The position numbers and the translations under genes are program-made. 64,000 bases of DNA, from positions 1,550,001-1,614,000 of the forward strand of contig CAVXGU010000003.1 of assembly GCA_963761615.1 (NCBI GenBank), in the 5' to 3' direction. This document shows, one piece after another, positions 18,093 to 27,042 of this stretch. The first letter of the stretch is position 1. Every line of letters begins with the position of its first letter. Source of the DNA: CAVXGU01 sp963761615. GTDB taxonomy: Bacteria > Acidobacteriota > Vicinamibacteria > Vicinamibacterales > CAVVIG01. Below the pieces are notes generated by a model. The model worked only from the letters and a program-made list of their open reading frames with translations, searched no databases and was not told where the DNA came from.

Positions 18093-18517
18093 GATTCCAC
18101 CAACCGCCGGATGATGTCGCCGGCCTTGAATAGGGTCGCCCGATCCTCGCGATCGAGCCGGGCGATCGCCTCGGCCAGCCAGAGCTGCTTGGTTTCCTTG
18201 GCGTGCTTCCGGAGAGTCGCGCCGCTGGGCGTCAGCGCGATGTGCTGCTGACGGCCGTCGGTGGGATGCGGCGACCGCCCCACCAGGCCGCGTGTCTCCA
18301 GCGCTGCGATCGTCGTCCCCATCGACTGTGGTTTCATCCCCTCGGCGCGCGCGAGCTCGGCGGTCGTGGCCGGTCCGTCGCGCTCGAGGCGTCCGAGGAC
18401 CGCGGCCTCGGTGAGCGAGAGGCCGTGCGGCGGGGCCGCCGCGCGGACACGGCGGACCAGCAGCCTGAGCGCATGGACGAAGTCGACGACGTCGCTGTCG
18501 ACGGGGTTGCGAGACAT
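18089..18517 (-). CDS. MarR-family transcriptional regulator
   Basis: A 142-residue winged helix protein. The recognition helix region is ATTAELARAEGMKPQSMGTTIAALETRGLV, followed by the wing with HPTDGRQQHIALT, the usual MarR DPxDxR-like turn. It is first in an operon with the MFS exporter through a GTGA overlap. A 22-base dyad 25 bases upstream is its likely operator. Confidence 0.9.
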   Translation of the reverse strand: MSRNPVDSDVVDFVHALRLLVRRVRAAAPPHGLSLTEAAVLGRLERDGPATTAELARAEGMKPQSMGTTIAALETRGLVGRSPHPTDGRQQHIALTPSGATLRKHAKETKQLWLAEAIARLDREDRATLFKAGDIIRRLVES

Positions 18518-18541
18518 GACAGGACAGCGTAACAGATTAGA

Positions 18542-18563
18542 AGCTTAACTGGCAAGGTAAGCT
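18542..18563. promoter_or_regulatory. putative MarR operator
   Basis: Six-base arms AGCTTA ... TAAGCT separated by 10 bases. It is locally AT-rich against the surrounding GC-rich sequence, immediately upstream of the marR start at 18517. Position and symmetry suit autorepression. Confidence 0.5.
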
Positions 18564-18761
18564 GTGTATATCGGATGAATGGAGGGATTTCGCAGGCCGC
18601 ACGACTGCACGCCGGCGGTCTATCCTGCCTCCGACCTCCGGGACCGTCGAGATTCACGCCGGTCTATCCACGCGCCTGCTTCGTGCACGTGGACGGGCCG
18701 AAGTCTGTCCCACGCGAGCGAACGCAGTGCGCGAAGCGCCGGCTCGATGTCGACGCAGCGT

Positions 18762-19508
18762 TCAATCGCCAGCAGGTCCTGGCCTCAGCGTGAAGATCAG
18801 GATGTGTTGCCTCGGCAGCGATTCGTCCACGTGAGCGAGAGTGAAGCCCTCAGCTTCCACTTCCAGCTTGGCGTCTGCGACCGTCATCTTGTGGTCGGGC
18901 AGGATGGGGATGGAAGGATCTTCCTTGCGGTATTCCACGAGCACCATTCGCCCGTCTGGCTTCAGGGCGTCGCGAAGCCGTCGCAGCATCTGCTGAGGTT
19001 CGGAGAACTCGTGGTAGACGTCCACGAGCATCTCCAGATCGAGTGTTCCGGGCGAGAGCCGTGGATCGTCGACGGCGCCGAGGACGGGCACGACATTCGT
19101 CAGGTGATCGCGGTCCATGCGCTGACGCAGCAGCGTCAGCATGGCGGGCTGGATGTCCACCCCGTACACCTTCCCGTTCGGACCGACGGCCCGCGAGAGA
19201 AGCTCGGTGATGTAGCCGCTCCCGCAGCCGATGTCGGCAGCCGCGTCACCCGGGCGCACTTTCAAGACGTCGATGGCTTTCTCCGGGTGTTCTTCGGCCT
19301 CGCGCTCGGGACGGTCGAGCCAGTCCGCGCCGGCCGCACCCATCACACGGGCGTACACGCGACCGCTGATGGGATGCCGGCCGGGGCTCTGCGCGCCGAG
19401 CGGCGCGAGGACGAGGGTCCAAGCCGCCAGCATCGCGGCCACGACAGGGCGACGCACTCGCGGGCGGAGGGCCTTTCCGGGTCGAATCTCGGAGCGTCGT
19501 GTTGCCAT
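18762..19508 (-). CDS. exported class I SAM-dependent methyltransferase
   Basis: A 248-residue protein. An Arg-rich n-region and hydrophobic stretch (about 20-40, ending APLGAQS) form a signal peptide, unusual for a methyltransferase. The Rossmann domain has motif I AADIGCGSGYIT, the acidic end of strand 2 in YGVDIQ, and VLVEYR near strand 5. ATG 19508 is preferred (GGAGG 8 bases upstream) over 19544. Similar exported methyltransferases occur in Acidobacteria; SAM availability outside the cytoplasm is unclear, so the signal may be an anchor. Substrate unknown. Confidence 0.8.
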   Translation of the reverse strand: MATRRSEIRPGKALRPRVRRPVVAAMLAAWTLVLAPLGAQSPGRHPISGRVYARVMGAAGADWLDRPEREAEEHPEKAIDVLKVRPGDAAADIGCGSGYITELLSRAVGPNGKVYGVDIQPAMLTLLRQRMDRDHLTNVVPVLGAVDDPRLSPGTLDLEMLVDVYHEFSEPQQMLRRLRDALKPDGRMVLVEYRKEDPSIPILPDHKMTVADAKLEVEAEGFTLAHVDESLPRQHILIFTLRPGPAGD

Positions 19509-19675
19509 CTTCTGTGCCTCCGAGGCCCTTCGAGCCCCAGTCATCGACCTGCACCAGACCGCGTGATATTACACGGCCGCGGACCGGCTGCGCGGATCTT
19601 TTGATTCGGGCCTCCTCGAGGTTCGCCCGTCCTCCCCGGTGCCCAGTTGCAGGCGCGGCACCATCCGATCCATAC

Positions 19676-19712
19676 TTACTACGTGCCACGAAGTAATATG
19701 CGAAACGTAGTA
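19676..19712. promoter_or_regulatory. putative PadR operator overlapping its own start
   Basis: TTACTACGT-GCC-ACGAAGTAA (19676-19696) is a near-perfect inverted repeat with one mismatch. It is followed by a third half-site ACGTAGTA at 19705-19712, inside codons 3-5 of the padR gene. PadR repressors bind such repeats, so bound protein would block both transcription and the start region. Confidence 0.6.
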
Positions 19713-20024
19713 GAGGACCGCTCGAGCGACGGTTACTTCTCCGACCCGCCGCTGCTGGTGCTGGCCAGCCTTGCGGACGGTCCGAAGCACGGTCACGCCA
19801 TGATCGCCGACATCGCGGAGATGTCCGGCACGCGCCTGGGCCCCGGCACCCTGTACGGGGCGATTGCGCGACTGGAGCGGGAAGGGCTGATTGAACCCCT
19901 CCCGCCCGACGAACGCCGGTACCCCTATCGCCTCACGGGCAAGGGAGCCAGGGTCCTTCGGGCGAAGCTCGCCACGCTGCATCACTTCGTTCGCGCCGGT
20001 CTGCGACGCCTGGAGGCCTCATGA
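19698..20024 (+). CDS. PadR-family transcriptional regulator
   Basis: A 108-residue protein of the short PadR subfamily. It has a winged helix (LLVLASLADGPKHGHAMI, LGPGTLYGAIARLEREGLI) and a wing (DERRYPYRLTGKG). ATG 19698 places the start directly after the dyad; GTG 19683 is a possible longer start. The stop overlaps the next gene (ATGA), the usual arrangement in which PadR controls a small membrane protein. Confidence 0.9.
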   Translation: MRNVVEDRSSDGYFSDPPLLVLASLADGPKHGHAMIADIAEMSGTRLGPGTLYGAIARLEREGLIEPLPPDERRYPYRLTGKGARVLRAKLATLHHFVRAGLRRLEAS

Positions 20025-20998
20025 CGTCGTGGATCGTCCGCACGCTGACGCGTCTCTACCCTGAACCCTGGAGAGCGCGATACGAGCCGGAATTCTCGGC
20101 CTTTCTCTCGACGCAGAAGTTGACGGTCGCCACCCTTCTCGACGTCGTCTGGTGGGCCTGCGTGGAGCGCACGCATTGCTGGAGGGACTGCAGGATGGAC
20201 GCCGCACGCCGCAGCGTGGCGCTGATGCTCTATGCGTATCTGTTGGCCATCGTGGCGGCGGTGAACCTCTACTGGACCGTCGACGACACGCGCCTGGCGC
20301 CCGTGATGCGCACCCACGCGATGTGGTCGACGATGTTCGGAGCCGTCGCGATCGCCTCGGCCGTCACGTTGGCAGCCGGCGCGATGGCCTGCCTGCCGGT
20401 TCTCTTCTCGATGCTGCGCCTTGGCTCCGTGGGTGCACGGCGGGCGATCGTCTGGAGGCTCCTGTTTCCGCTGGCAGCCCTGGCCGTCTTGGTGGGATGG
20501 ACGTTCGTGGGAACGATGCTGGCCGGCGGGCGCTGGGTGCCGACCCCGTGGGACATCAACGGCCAACTGCCCGTGGTTCCGCCCGGGTGGCCGGCGGTGC
20601 ACGTCCGCTGGATCCTCGGTTCGACGACCGGCGTCGTCCTCGCCGCGGGGATGGTGGGAAGCGCCCTCACCATCACCCAGGCGCTGCAGCGCTCCAGATT
20701 TTCGACGGAGACGCTCGCCTTGTGGGGCCGAGAGTGGGTGATCGATCCCTTCCGTGCGGCGAGGGTGCCCTTGCTCGTCCTGGCCGGCTCGGTCGTCATC
20801 GCCTCGGTCGGAGCGGTCGGCTGGGGACTGTTCGCGCAGCACTATGCCTCCACCGGCTTCCATGACGCGTCGGGGGGAGCCCTCATCGGAACCCGATCGA
20901 TCTTTCAAGGCTGGATCGTGAGCCTCGTGTTGTTCGTGACCGCGAGCGCCTTCGCGGTCCGTGGCGCGCGCGACACGTGGGGCTCCAGGCCGGAGTGA
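20021..20998 (+). CDS. membrane protein co-transcribed with PadR
   Basis: A 325-residue protein. The N-terminal LTRLYPEPWRARYEPEFSAFL motif is found in many PadR-partner membrane proteins. About six transmembrane helices follow (about 65-90, 100-125, 145-170, 200-225, 245-270, 290-312). Translation is coupled to padR by ATGA. No transport or enzyme signature recognised; a stress- or lipid-related envelope role is only a guess. Confidence 0.75.
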   Translation: MTSWIVRTLTRLYPEPWRARYEPEFSAFLSTQKLTVATLLDVVWWACVERTHCWRDCRMDAARRSVALMLYAYLLAIVAAVNLYWTVDDTRLAPVMRTHAMWSTMFGAVAIASAVTLAAGAMACLPVLFSMLRLGSVGARRAIVWRLLFPLAALAVLVGWTFVGTMLAGGRWVPTPWDINGQLPVVPPGWPAVHVRWILGSTTGVVLAAGMVGSALTITQALQRSRFSTETLALWGREWVIDPFRAARVPLLVLAGSVVIASVGAVGWGLFAQHYASTGFHDASGGALIGTRSIFQGWIVSLVLFVTASAFAVRGARDTWGSRPE

Positions 20999-21237
20999 GC
21001 GGCGATCTGCGGGATGCCGCGACGGAGTCGGGCAATGCGTGCGAGGCGCTCTGGGGCCTGGGCGCCATCGCCTGCATCGATCTGCCACGGCGCGAGATGC
21101 AGCGGCGTCGCGGCTCGCGCCTGAGGCCCCGGGGGAATCGGGGCGAAGCTCCTGATCGCCCGGCGGCGCCGGCGTCATGCCGGCGACAGTTTGCGACGCG
21201 CGACGCACGGTCGAGGAGATAGAATCCCCCGGACCAA

Positions 21238-22441
21238 ATGGCGCCTGACGCTGTGCGATCCCGCCGCTCGTGGTGTCTCCCGCCTCACGTCTGCTTCTCC
21301 ACGATCGTGGTCCTGGCTCTGGCGACCGCGTCGTGCGCCGGAGGCGCCTCCGACGCTCAGCCCGGCCGGCCCGGCGTGCCGCAGGGACGCGGCGGCCCGG
21401 CCGGTCAGCAGCCGGGGCCGGTCCCGGTCAGCGCCGAGGCTGTGCAACAGAAGGAGATGCCTGTCGCGATCGAGCTGATCGGCAATGTCGAGGCGGTGTC
21501 GAGCGTGGCCGTGCACGCACAGGTGACCGGGGAGCTCACAGCCGTCGCGTTCCGTGAAGGCGACGAGGTGGCCAAGGGACAGGAGTTGTTCACCCTCGAT
21601 CGCCGGGCGCTGGAGGCCGCGCTGCACGAAGTGCAGGCGAACCTGACCCGCGACGTCGCGCAGCTCGACAATGCAAGGGCGACCCTGGCGCGCTACCAGG
21701 GCCTCGCCGATCGGGGCATTGCCACGCGGGAACAGCTCGATCAGAGCCGAACCAGCACCGCCGCGCTGGAGGCGACGGTTGCGGCGGATCGCGCCGCCGT
21801 CGAGAGTGCCGAGGTGCAGCTCGCCTACACGACAATCCGTTCGCCGATCGACGGCCGCGTGGGGAAGCTCCTCGTGAGCGTCGGCAATCTGGTGCGAAGC
21901 AGCGACACGACGCCGCTCGTGATCATCAACCAGCTGTCGCCGATCTACGTCACGTTCGCTCTCTCGGAGTCCCAGCTGCCGGAGTTGAACCGCTACCGGT
22001 CACGGGGACCGATCGCCGTGGAGGCGCGGGCGCCTGGCGACACGGCCCCGGCAGGCCACGGGACGCTGGCGTTTCTCGACAACGCCGTCGACTCCTCGAC
22101 CGGAACGATCGCGGCGCGCGCGACGTTCCCGAACGCCGATCGCCGGATGCTCCCGGGCCAGTTCGTGAACGTCCGCGTCCTGCTCGACCGCAGAGCCCGA
22201 TGCCATCGTCGTTCCGTCGGCGGCGGTGCAGGACAGCCAGCACGGCCAGTTCGTCTTCGTGGTGACGCCCGAGCACACGGTGGTCGACCGGACCGTGCAC
22301 GTCGCGCGGACGGTGGGCGGGGAAGCGGTGATCAGCGACGGCGTGAAGCCGGGCGAGCTCGTCGTGACCGACGGGCAGAACCGTCTCGGCCCCGGCACGC
22401 GCGTGACGGTCCGCGGTCAGGACGCGGGCAAGGCGTCGTGA
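21238..22441 (+). CDS. RND periplasmic adaptor lipoprotein (membrane fusion protein), apparent +1 frameshift
   Basis: Lipobox ASC with Cys33, then the barrel-sandwich hybrid (VAVHAQVTGELTAVAFREGDEV), an alpha-hairpin (about 120-190), the second lipoyl half (YTTIRSPIDGRVGKLLVSVGNLV) and a beta-barrel (YVTFALSESQLPEL). After VRVLLDR the frame changes: the continuation DAIVVPSAAVQDSQHG is one frame on, implying a surplus base near 22192 (CGC-A-GAG). Corrected length is 400 residues, normal for an MdtA/AcrA-like adaptor. Its TGA overlaps the RND GTG. Uncorrected, the frame runs into the pump gene and would make a false fusion. Confidence 0.85.
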
Positions 22442-25400
22442 ACCTCTCGGCGCTGTTCATCAGGCGGCCGGTCGCGACGCTCCTGCTGATGCTCGCGCTC
22501 GTGCTGTTCGGCGTGATGGCGTACCGCGTTCTGCCGGTCAGCGATCTGCCGAGCGTCGACTTTCCGACCGTACAGGTGAGCGCGGGGCTCCCCGGCGCGA
22601 GCCCCGAGACGATGGCGTCGGCCGTGGCCCTCCCGCTCGAGAAGCAGTTTGCGACCATCGCCGGCGTGACCTCAATCAGTTCCGCGAGCACGCCCGATCA
22701 GACGTCGATCACCGTCCAGTTCGATCTCAGCCGCAACATCGACGCCGCCGCGCAGGACGTGCAGGCGATGATCAGCAAGGCCTCGCGGCTGCTGCCGCCG
22801 CAGATGCCGGCGCCTCCGGCGGTGCAGAAGGTGAACCCGGCCGACCAGCCGGTCCTGTTCCTGGGGCTGAACTCTCCCCTCCTGCCCATCTCCCAGGTGG
22901 ACGAGTACGCGCAGACGATCACCCAGCGCATTTCGATGGTGCCCGGGGTGGCCTCCGTGAACGTCGGGGGATCGGCGCGGTACGCCGTCCGGATCGACCT
23001 CGATCCGCGCCAGCTGGCCGCGCGGGGCATCGGTCTCGACGAGGTCGCGGGCGCGGTCGCGTCGGCCAACGTGAACCTGCCGACCGGCACGATCTACGGC
23101 TCCCAGCAGACCTACATGGTGGAAACCAACGGGCAGCTGTTTCGCGCGGCCGCCTACCAGCAGGCCATCATCGCGTACCGGAAGGGGAGCCCGGTCCGTC
23201 TCGGCGACGTGGCCCACGTGTACGACGGCATCGAGAACGACCGGCTCAGCGCGACGGCCGAGACCGTCGGCGACGCGCCCACAACCTCGCTGAACTTCGC
23301 CATCCAGAAGCAGCCGGGGGCCAACACGGTCGCGGTGGTGGATGCCGTCAAGCGGCTGCTGCCCGAGCTGCGCGCGTCGCTGCCGCCCACCGAGAGTCTG
23401 ATTCTGCGCTGGGATCGCTCCGACGGCATTCGCGACTCCGTCAGGGACGTGAAGTACACGCTGCTCCTGACGATGGTGCTCGTCGTGCTGGTGATCTTCG
23501 TGTTCCTCCGGAGCGTCTCGGCGACGCTCATTCCCGGCCTGGCGCTCCCGGCGTCCATCATCGGCACCTTCGCGGCGATGTACCTCTTCGGCTACAGCCT
23601 CGACAACCTCTCGCTCATGGCGCTGACGCTCTCGGTCGGCTTCGTCGTCGACGATGCCATCGTCATGCTGGAGAACGTGGTCCGGCACATGGAGATGGGG
23701 AAGAGCGCGATGACGGCGGCGCTCGACGGGGCCAGGGAGGTCGCCTTCACGATCGTGTCGATGACGCTGTCGCTGAGCGCCGTCTTCATTCCCATTCTCT
23801 TCATGGGCGGCATCCTCGGGCGTCTGCTGCACGAGTTCGCCGTCACGATCGCCGTGGCGATTCTGATCTCGGGGTTCGTGTCCATCAGCCTGACGCCGAT
23901 GCTGTGCAGCCGGTTCCTCCGGCCGCCGGGCGCGGCGCGTCACGGGCGCCTCTACAACGCCGCCGAGCGGCTGCTCGACGCCGCCCTGGCGGGCTACGAC
24001 CGCACGCTGCGCGTCTGCCTCGACTACCGGGCGGTCACCTTCGCCGCGTCCCTGGCCCTGCTCGCCGGCACGGCGTGGCTGTTCGTCCGCGTGCCCAAGG
24101 GATTCCTGCCGTCGGAGGACATGAGCCGGCTGACCATTGCGACCGAGGCGCCGCAGGGCACCACGTTCCCCGAGATGCTGCGGCGGCACCAGGCGATCAG
24201 GGACGTGCTGCGGAAGGATCCGAATATCCAGGAATACGACATCCTGCTCGGTCTCGGGGGCTCGACCCTGAACCAGGGCCGGGTGCTGCTGTTCCTCAAA
24301 CCTCGCGCGGAGCGGCCGCTCAGCGCCAATCAGGACGCCGCGGCCCTCCGGCCGCAGCTCGCGCGGATTCCCGGACTCCGCACGTTCGTGTCGAATCCGC
24401 CGCCACTCAGCATCGGCGGCCTCAACACGCGCAGCCTGTACCAGTTCACGCTCCAGGATGTGGACACCGACGAGCTCTATCGCAACGCCAACATCCTCCA
24501 GGACAAGGTCCGCCAGCTGCAGGGCTTCGAGGACGTCAGCACGGACATGCAGGTGCGGAACCCGCAGGTGAAGCTGAATCTCGACCGCGATCGAATCGCG
24601 GCGCTCGGCCTCAGCGTCAGCCAGGTCGAGACGGCGCTGTCGAACGCGTACGGCATGCGCCAGGTGTCGACGATCTACGCGGCGAACAACCAGTATCCCG
24701 TGATCATGCAGGTGGCGCCGGAGTTCCAGCAGGATCCGGCCGCCCTGTCGATGCTCTACGTCCGGTCCCCGGGAGGCGCGCTCGTGCCGCTGAACACGGT
24801 CGCGGCCGTGTCCACGGGATTCGGGCCCCTGACCCTCAACCACGTCGGCCAGCTGCCGTCGGTGACCCTGTCGTTCAACCTCACGCCGGACGTCTCGCTC
24901 AGCGACGCAATCGCCGCCGTTCGGCGGGTGGCCGCCGAGTCGCTGCCGTCGTCCGTGTCGACCAGCTTCCAGGGCACGGCCCAGGCGTTCCAGGATTCGG
25001 TCAAAGGGCTCGGCGTGATCCTGCTGCTCGCGGTGCTGGTGATCTACCTGGTGCTCGGGATTCTGTACGAGAGCTTCACGCAGCCGCTCACGATTCTGTC
25101 GGGGCTCCCGTCGGCGGGCTTCGGCGCCCTGCTGGCGCTCCTCGTGTTCAAGACCGAGTTGAGCGTGTATGCCTTCGTCGGCGTCATCATGCTGGTCGGT
25201 CTGGTGAAGAAGAACGGGATCATGATGGTCGACTTCGCGTTGTCGGCGGAGCGCAACGGACGGCCGCCGGTCGAGGCGATCCTCGAGGCGTGTCGAGTGC
25301 GATTCCGTCCGATCATGATGACCACGATGGCGGCGCTCGTCGGGACCCTGCCGATCGCGCTCGGCTACGGCGCCGGTGGAGAGTCCCGGCGGCCGCTCGG

Positions 25401-25575
25401 GCTGGCGGTCGTCGGGGGGCTGCTCGTGTCTCAACTCCTGACGCTCTACATCACACCCGTGTACTACGTCTATGTCGAAGGCGCGCGATCGCGGTTCGCA
25501 CGCCGGCGTCCGCTCCCGCAGGCCGTCGCGAGCGCGTCGGGCGGCACGGTCGACCCGATGAACAGTTGTGAGTGA
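22438..25575 (+). CDS. RND efflux pump, HAE-1/MdtBC-like inner-membrane subunit
   Basis: A 1045-residue pump of normal length. It has an FIRRPVATLLLM first helix, the Asp pair of TM4 in GFVVDDAIVMLENV for proton relay, porter domains, and twelve transmembrane segments with a second half starting near ARHGRLYNAAERLL. The GTG start is coupled to the adaptor by overlap (GTGA). HAE-1 pumps expel hydrophobic and amphiphilic compounds. No outer-membrane TolC-like factor is adjacent. Confidence 0.93.
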   Translation: MNLSALFIRRPVATLLLMLALVLFGVMAYRVLPVSDLPSVDFPTVQVSAGLPGASPETMASAVALPLEKQFATIAGVTSISSASTPDQTSITVQFDLSRNIDAAAQDVQAMISKASRLLPPQMPAPPAVQKVNPADQPVLFLGLNSPLLPISQVDEYAQTITQRISMVPGVASVNVGGSARYAVRIDLDPRQLAARGIGLDEVAGAVASANVNLPTGTIYGSQQTYMVETNGQLFRAAAYQQAIIAYRKGSPVRLGDVAHVYDGIENDRLSATAETVGDAPTTSLNFAIQKQPGANTVAVVDAVKRLLPELRASLPPTESLILRWDRSDGIRDSVRDVKYTLLLTMVLVVLVIFVFLRSVSATLIPGLALPASIIGTFAAMYLFGYSLDNLSLMALTLSVGFVVDDAIVMLENVVRHMEMGKSAMTAALDGAREVAFTIVSMTLSLSAVFIPILFMGGILGRLLHEFAVTIAVAILISGFVSISLTPMLCSRFLRPPGAARHGRLYNAAERLLDAALAGYDRTLRVCLDYRAVTFAASLALLAGTAWLFVRVPKGFLPSEDMSRLTIATEAPQGTTFPEMLRRHQAIRDVLRKDPNIQEYDILLGLGGSTLNQGRVLLFLKPRAERPLSANQDAAALRPQLARIPGLRTFVSNPPPLSIGGLNTRSLYQFTLQDVDTDELYRNANILQDKVRQLQGFEDVSTDMQVRNPQVKLNLDRDRIAALGLSVSQVETALSNAYGMRQVSTIYAANNQYPVIMQVAPEFQQDPAALSMLYVRSPGGALVPLNTVAAVSTGFGPLTLNHVGQLPSVTLSFNLTPDVSLSDAIAAVRRVAAESLPSSVSTSFQGTAQAFQDSVKGLGVILLLAVLVIYLVLGILYESFTQPLTILSGLPSAGFGALLALLVFKTELSVYAFVGVIMLVGLVKKNGIMMVDFALSAERNGRPPVEAILEACRVRFRPIMMTTMAALVGTLPIALGYGAGGESRRPLGLAVVGGLLVSQLLTLYITPVYYVYVEGARSRFARRRPLPQAVASASGGTVDPMNSCE

Positions 25576-26242
25576 TAGAACCTATTCACTCTACGTCACG
25601 CTCGTTGGCATGGTGTGCGGCTATGCCGTCGTGCACCGGGTGCTCGTCCCGGCTTCGCTGACCTTGCGAAATGCCCTGATACAAGGCGTGCTCGTCGGAT
25701 TCGGACTGGCACTCGTCACGATCGAGATTCTCGCGAGGCTCAAGGCCACGAGAGTCAACGGCTGGGTCACGGCGGTCGGATGCGGCGTGCCCGGCAACGA
25801 CATGTTCACGAGAGCCGCCCACGCTCGGATATTTCCCGGCCCGGTCAACCTGCCCCAGGAAGCGATGTATTGGAGGACGAGCCTCGACGTCGAGGGTCGG
25901 ATGCTCTCCGGAGCACACGCCTACATCCTGCACTTTCCGCAGGGTGGCCTCCCGCCGAACGGAGCGTTCTGGTCGCTGACGATGGCTGACGCGAAGGAGC
26001 GCTTCGTGGCGAACCCCATCAACCGCTTTCTCGTCGGCGATCGCTCGGGGCTCGTGTCGAATCACGACGGCTCCGTCGACGTGTACATTCAGCACGCGGC
26101 GCCGCAGGGGCGCGAATCCAACTGGCTGCCATCCCCCGCAGGCAGGTTCAAACTCTGGTTGCGCGCGTACATGCCGGGCGAGGCCATCCTGGACGGTCGG
26201 TACGAAGTGCCGCCGGTCGTGAGAGCAACGTCGAAACCGTGA
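25568..26242 (+). CDS. DUF1214-domain protein with N-terminal membrane segments
   Basis: A 224-residue protein with two hydrophobic helices (about 8-28 and 35-58). It continues with the DUF1214 pattern: FPQGGLPPNGAFWSLTMADAKERFVANPINRFLVGDR and DVYIQHAAP, ending NWLPSPAGRFKLWLRAY. The GTG start overlaps the RND stop, so it may be co-transcribed with the pump. In many bacteria DUF1254 and DUF1214 are halves of one exported protein; here they are separate genes in reverse order, 16 bases apart. Function unknown. Confidence 0.75.
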   Translation: MSDRTYSLYVTLVGMVCGYAVVHRVLVPASLTLRNALIQGVLVGFGLALVTIEILARLKATRVNGWVTAVGCGVPGNDMFTRAAHARIFPGPVNLPQEAMYWRTSLDVEGRMLSGAHAYILHFPQGGLPPNGAFWSLTMADAKERFVANPINRFLVGDRSGLVSNHDGSVDVYIQHAAPQGRESNWLPSPAGRFKLWLRAYMPGEAILDGRYEVPPVVRATSKP

Positions 26243-26258
26243 CGCGCGGGAGTCCGTC

Positions 26259-26822
26259 ATGCCTCTCGTATTCGCCGGCGTCATCATCGCGACTTGGTTC
26301 CTGGTTATTTACTCGTGGCCGCGTATATTCATGCAGGTGTTCAAGCTGGCGATCCTGAGGAAGGGAGGACTCGACGGTCCCATTCCGATCAACACGCTCT
26401 ATACGGAGCCCCCGGAGCTGTTCGCGGATCCTCTCCATCCGCCCGCCGCGGCCTCGAAATGGTGGACGACCGGCGTGAACCACGACACGCTGCTCACGGT
26501 GGGCGTGACGGATCTCAAGGGGCGACCGCAGGTCCTGCATGTGCCGGACATGGCCGGCCGGTACTACAGCGTGCAGTTCACCGATCCGTCGAACAACACG
26601 ATCTTCGCCTATGTCGGCAAGCGGACCACCGGCACGCAGGCGGGCGACTATCTCATCACGGGGCCGGGCTGGACAGGTCAGGCACCGGGATATCTGAAGC
26701 AGATTGCGTCGCCGAACGATTCGGTGCTCGTGATCGGCCGCACGCTCGTCGAGAGCGACGGCGATCTGCCGATTGCCTACGGGCTTGCGAAGCAGATACG
26801 GCTCACAGCACTCGGGCACTGA
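26259..26822 (+). CDS. DUF1254-domain protein with N-terminal anchor
   Basis: A 187-residue protein with an N-terminal helix (5-25) and the DUF1254 features GVNHDTLLTVGVTDLKG, DMAGRYYSVQFTDPSNNTFAY-like text and GDYLITGPGWTGQAP. It stops where DUF1254 ends, without the C-terminal DUF1214, which is the preceding gene. The pair probably forms a two-subunit version of the usual single-chain protein. Confidence 0.78.
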   Translation: MPLVFAGVIIATWFLVIYSWPRIFMQVFKLAILRKGGLDGPIPINTLYTEPPELFADPLHPPAAASKWWTTGVNHDTLLTVGVTDLKGRPQVLHVPDMAGRYYSVQFTDPSNNTIFAYVGKRTTGTQAGDYLITGPGWTGQAPGYLKQIASPNDSVLVIGRTLVESDGDLPIAYGLAKQIRLTALGH

Positions 26823-26973
26823 CGGCCCGGTGGGGAAGGACAGGCGCGACGCCCCGCGTGAAACATCGTTGAGGGCCGCCCGTCCTGTCCTCCCAGCTCG
26901 ATTCGGTCGCTTCGGCCGCGCTGCAGGCTGCAGCGTTGTCGAGATCGATGTCGCCTCGAGATCGGTGTTAGCC

Positions 26974-27018
26974 GCGGACCTTCAGGTCCGCCAATGCGCA
27001 GCCGACCTGAAGGTCGGC
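26974..27018. repeat. paired REP-like hairpins between convergent genes
   Basis: Two 18-base palindromes: GCGGACCT-TC-AGGTCCGC (26974-26991) and GCCGACCT-GA-AGGTCGGC (27001-27018), nine bases apart. Their two-base loops are complementary, so the halves are near mirror images, and TAGC/GCTA flank the pair. This is the form of a BIME/REP element. It separates the convergent DUF1254 and PQQ-dehydrogenase genes and may end both transcripts. No further copy was noticed in the window. Confidence 0.55.
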
Positions 27019-27042
27019 CGCTACAGCGAAACGAACACCGCT

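Noticed and set aside
22195..22437. Adaptor-RND fusion protein implied by one continuous frame from 21238 to 25575
   Set aside because: Residues encoded between 22195 and 22437 in that frame are Arg-rich nonsense, while the adaptor C-terminus and a GTGA overlap are found one frame on.
22672..25434. 920-codon minus-strand open frame
   Set aside because: Antisense shadow of the RND pump; low-complexity Arg/His/Asp/Gln composition and no family signature, as expected in GC-rich DNA.
26974..27018. CRISPR-like repeats
   Set aside because: Only two palindromes with a nine-base spacer; no array.
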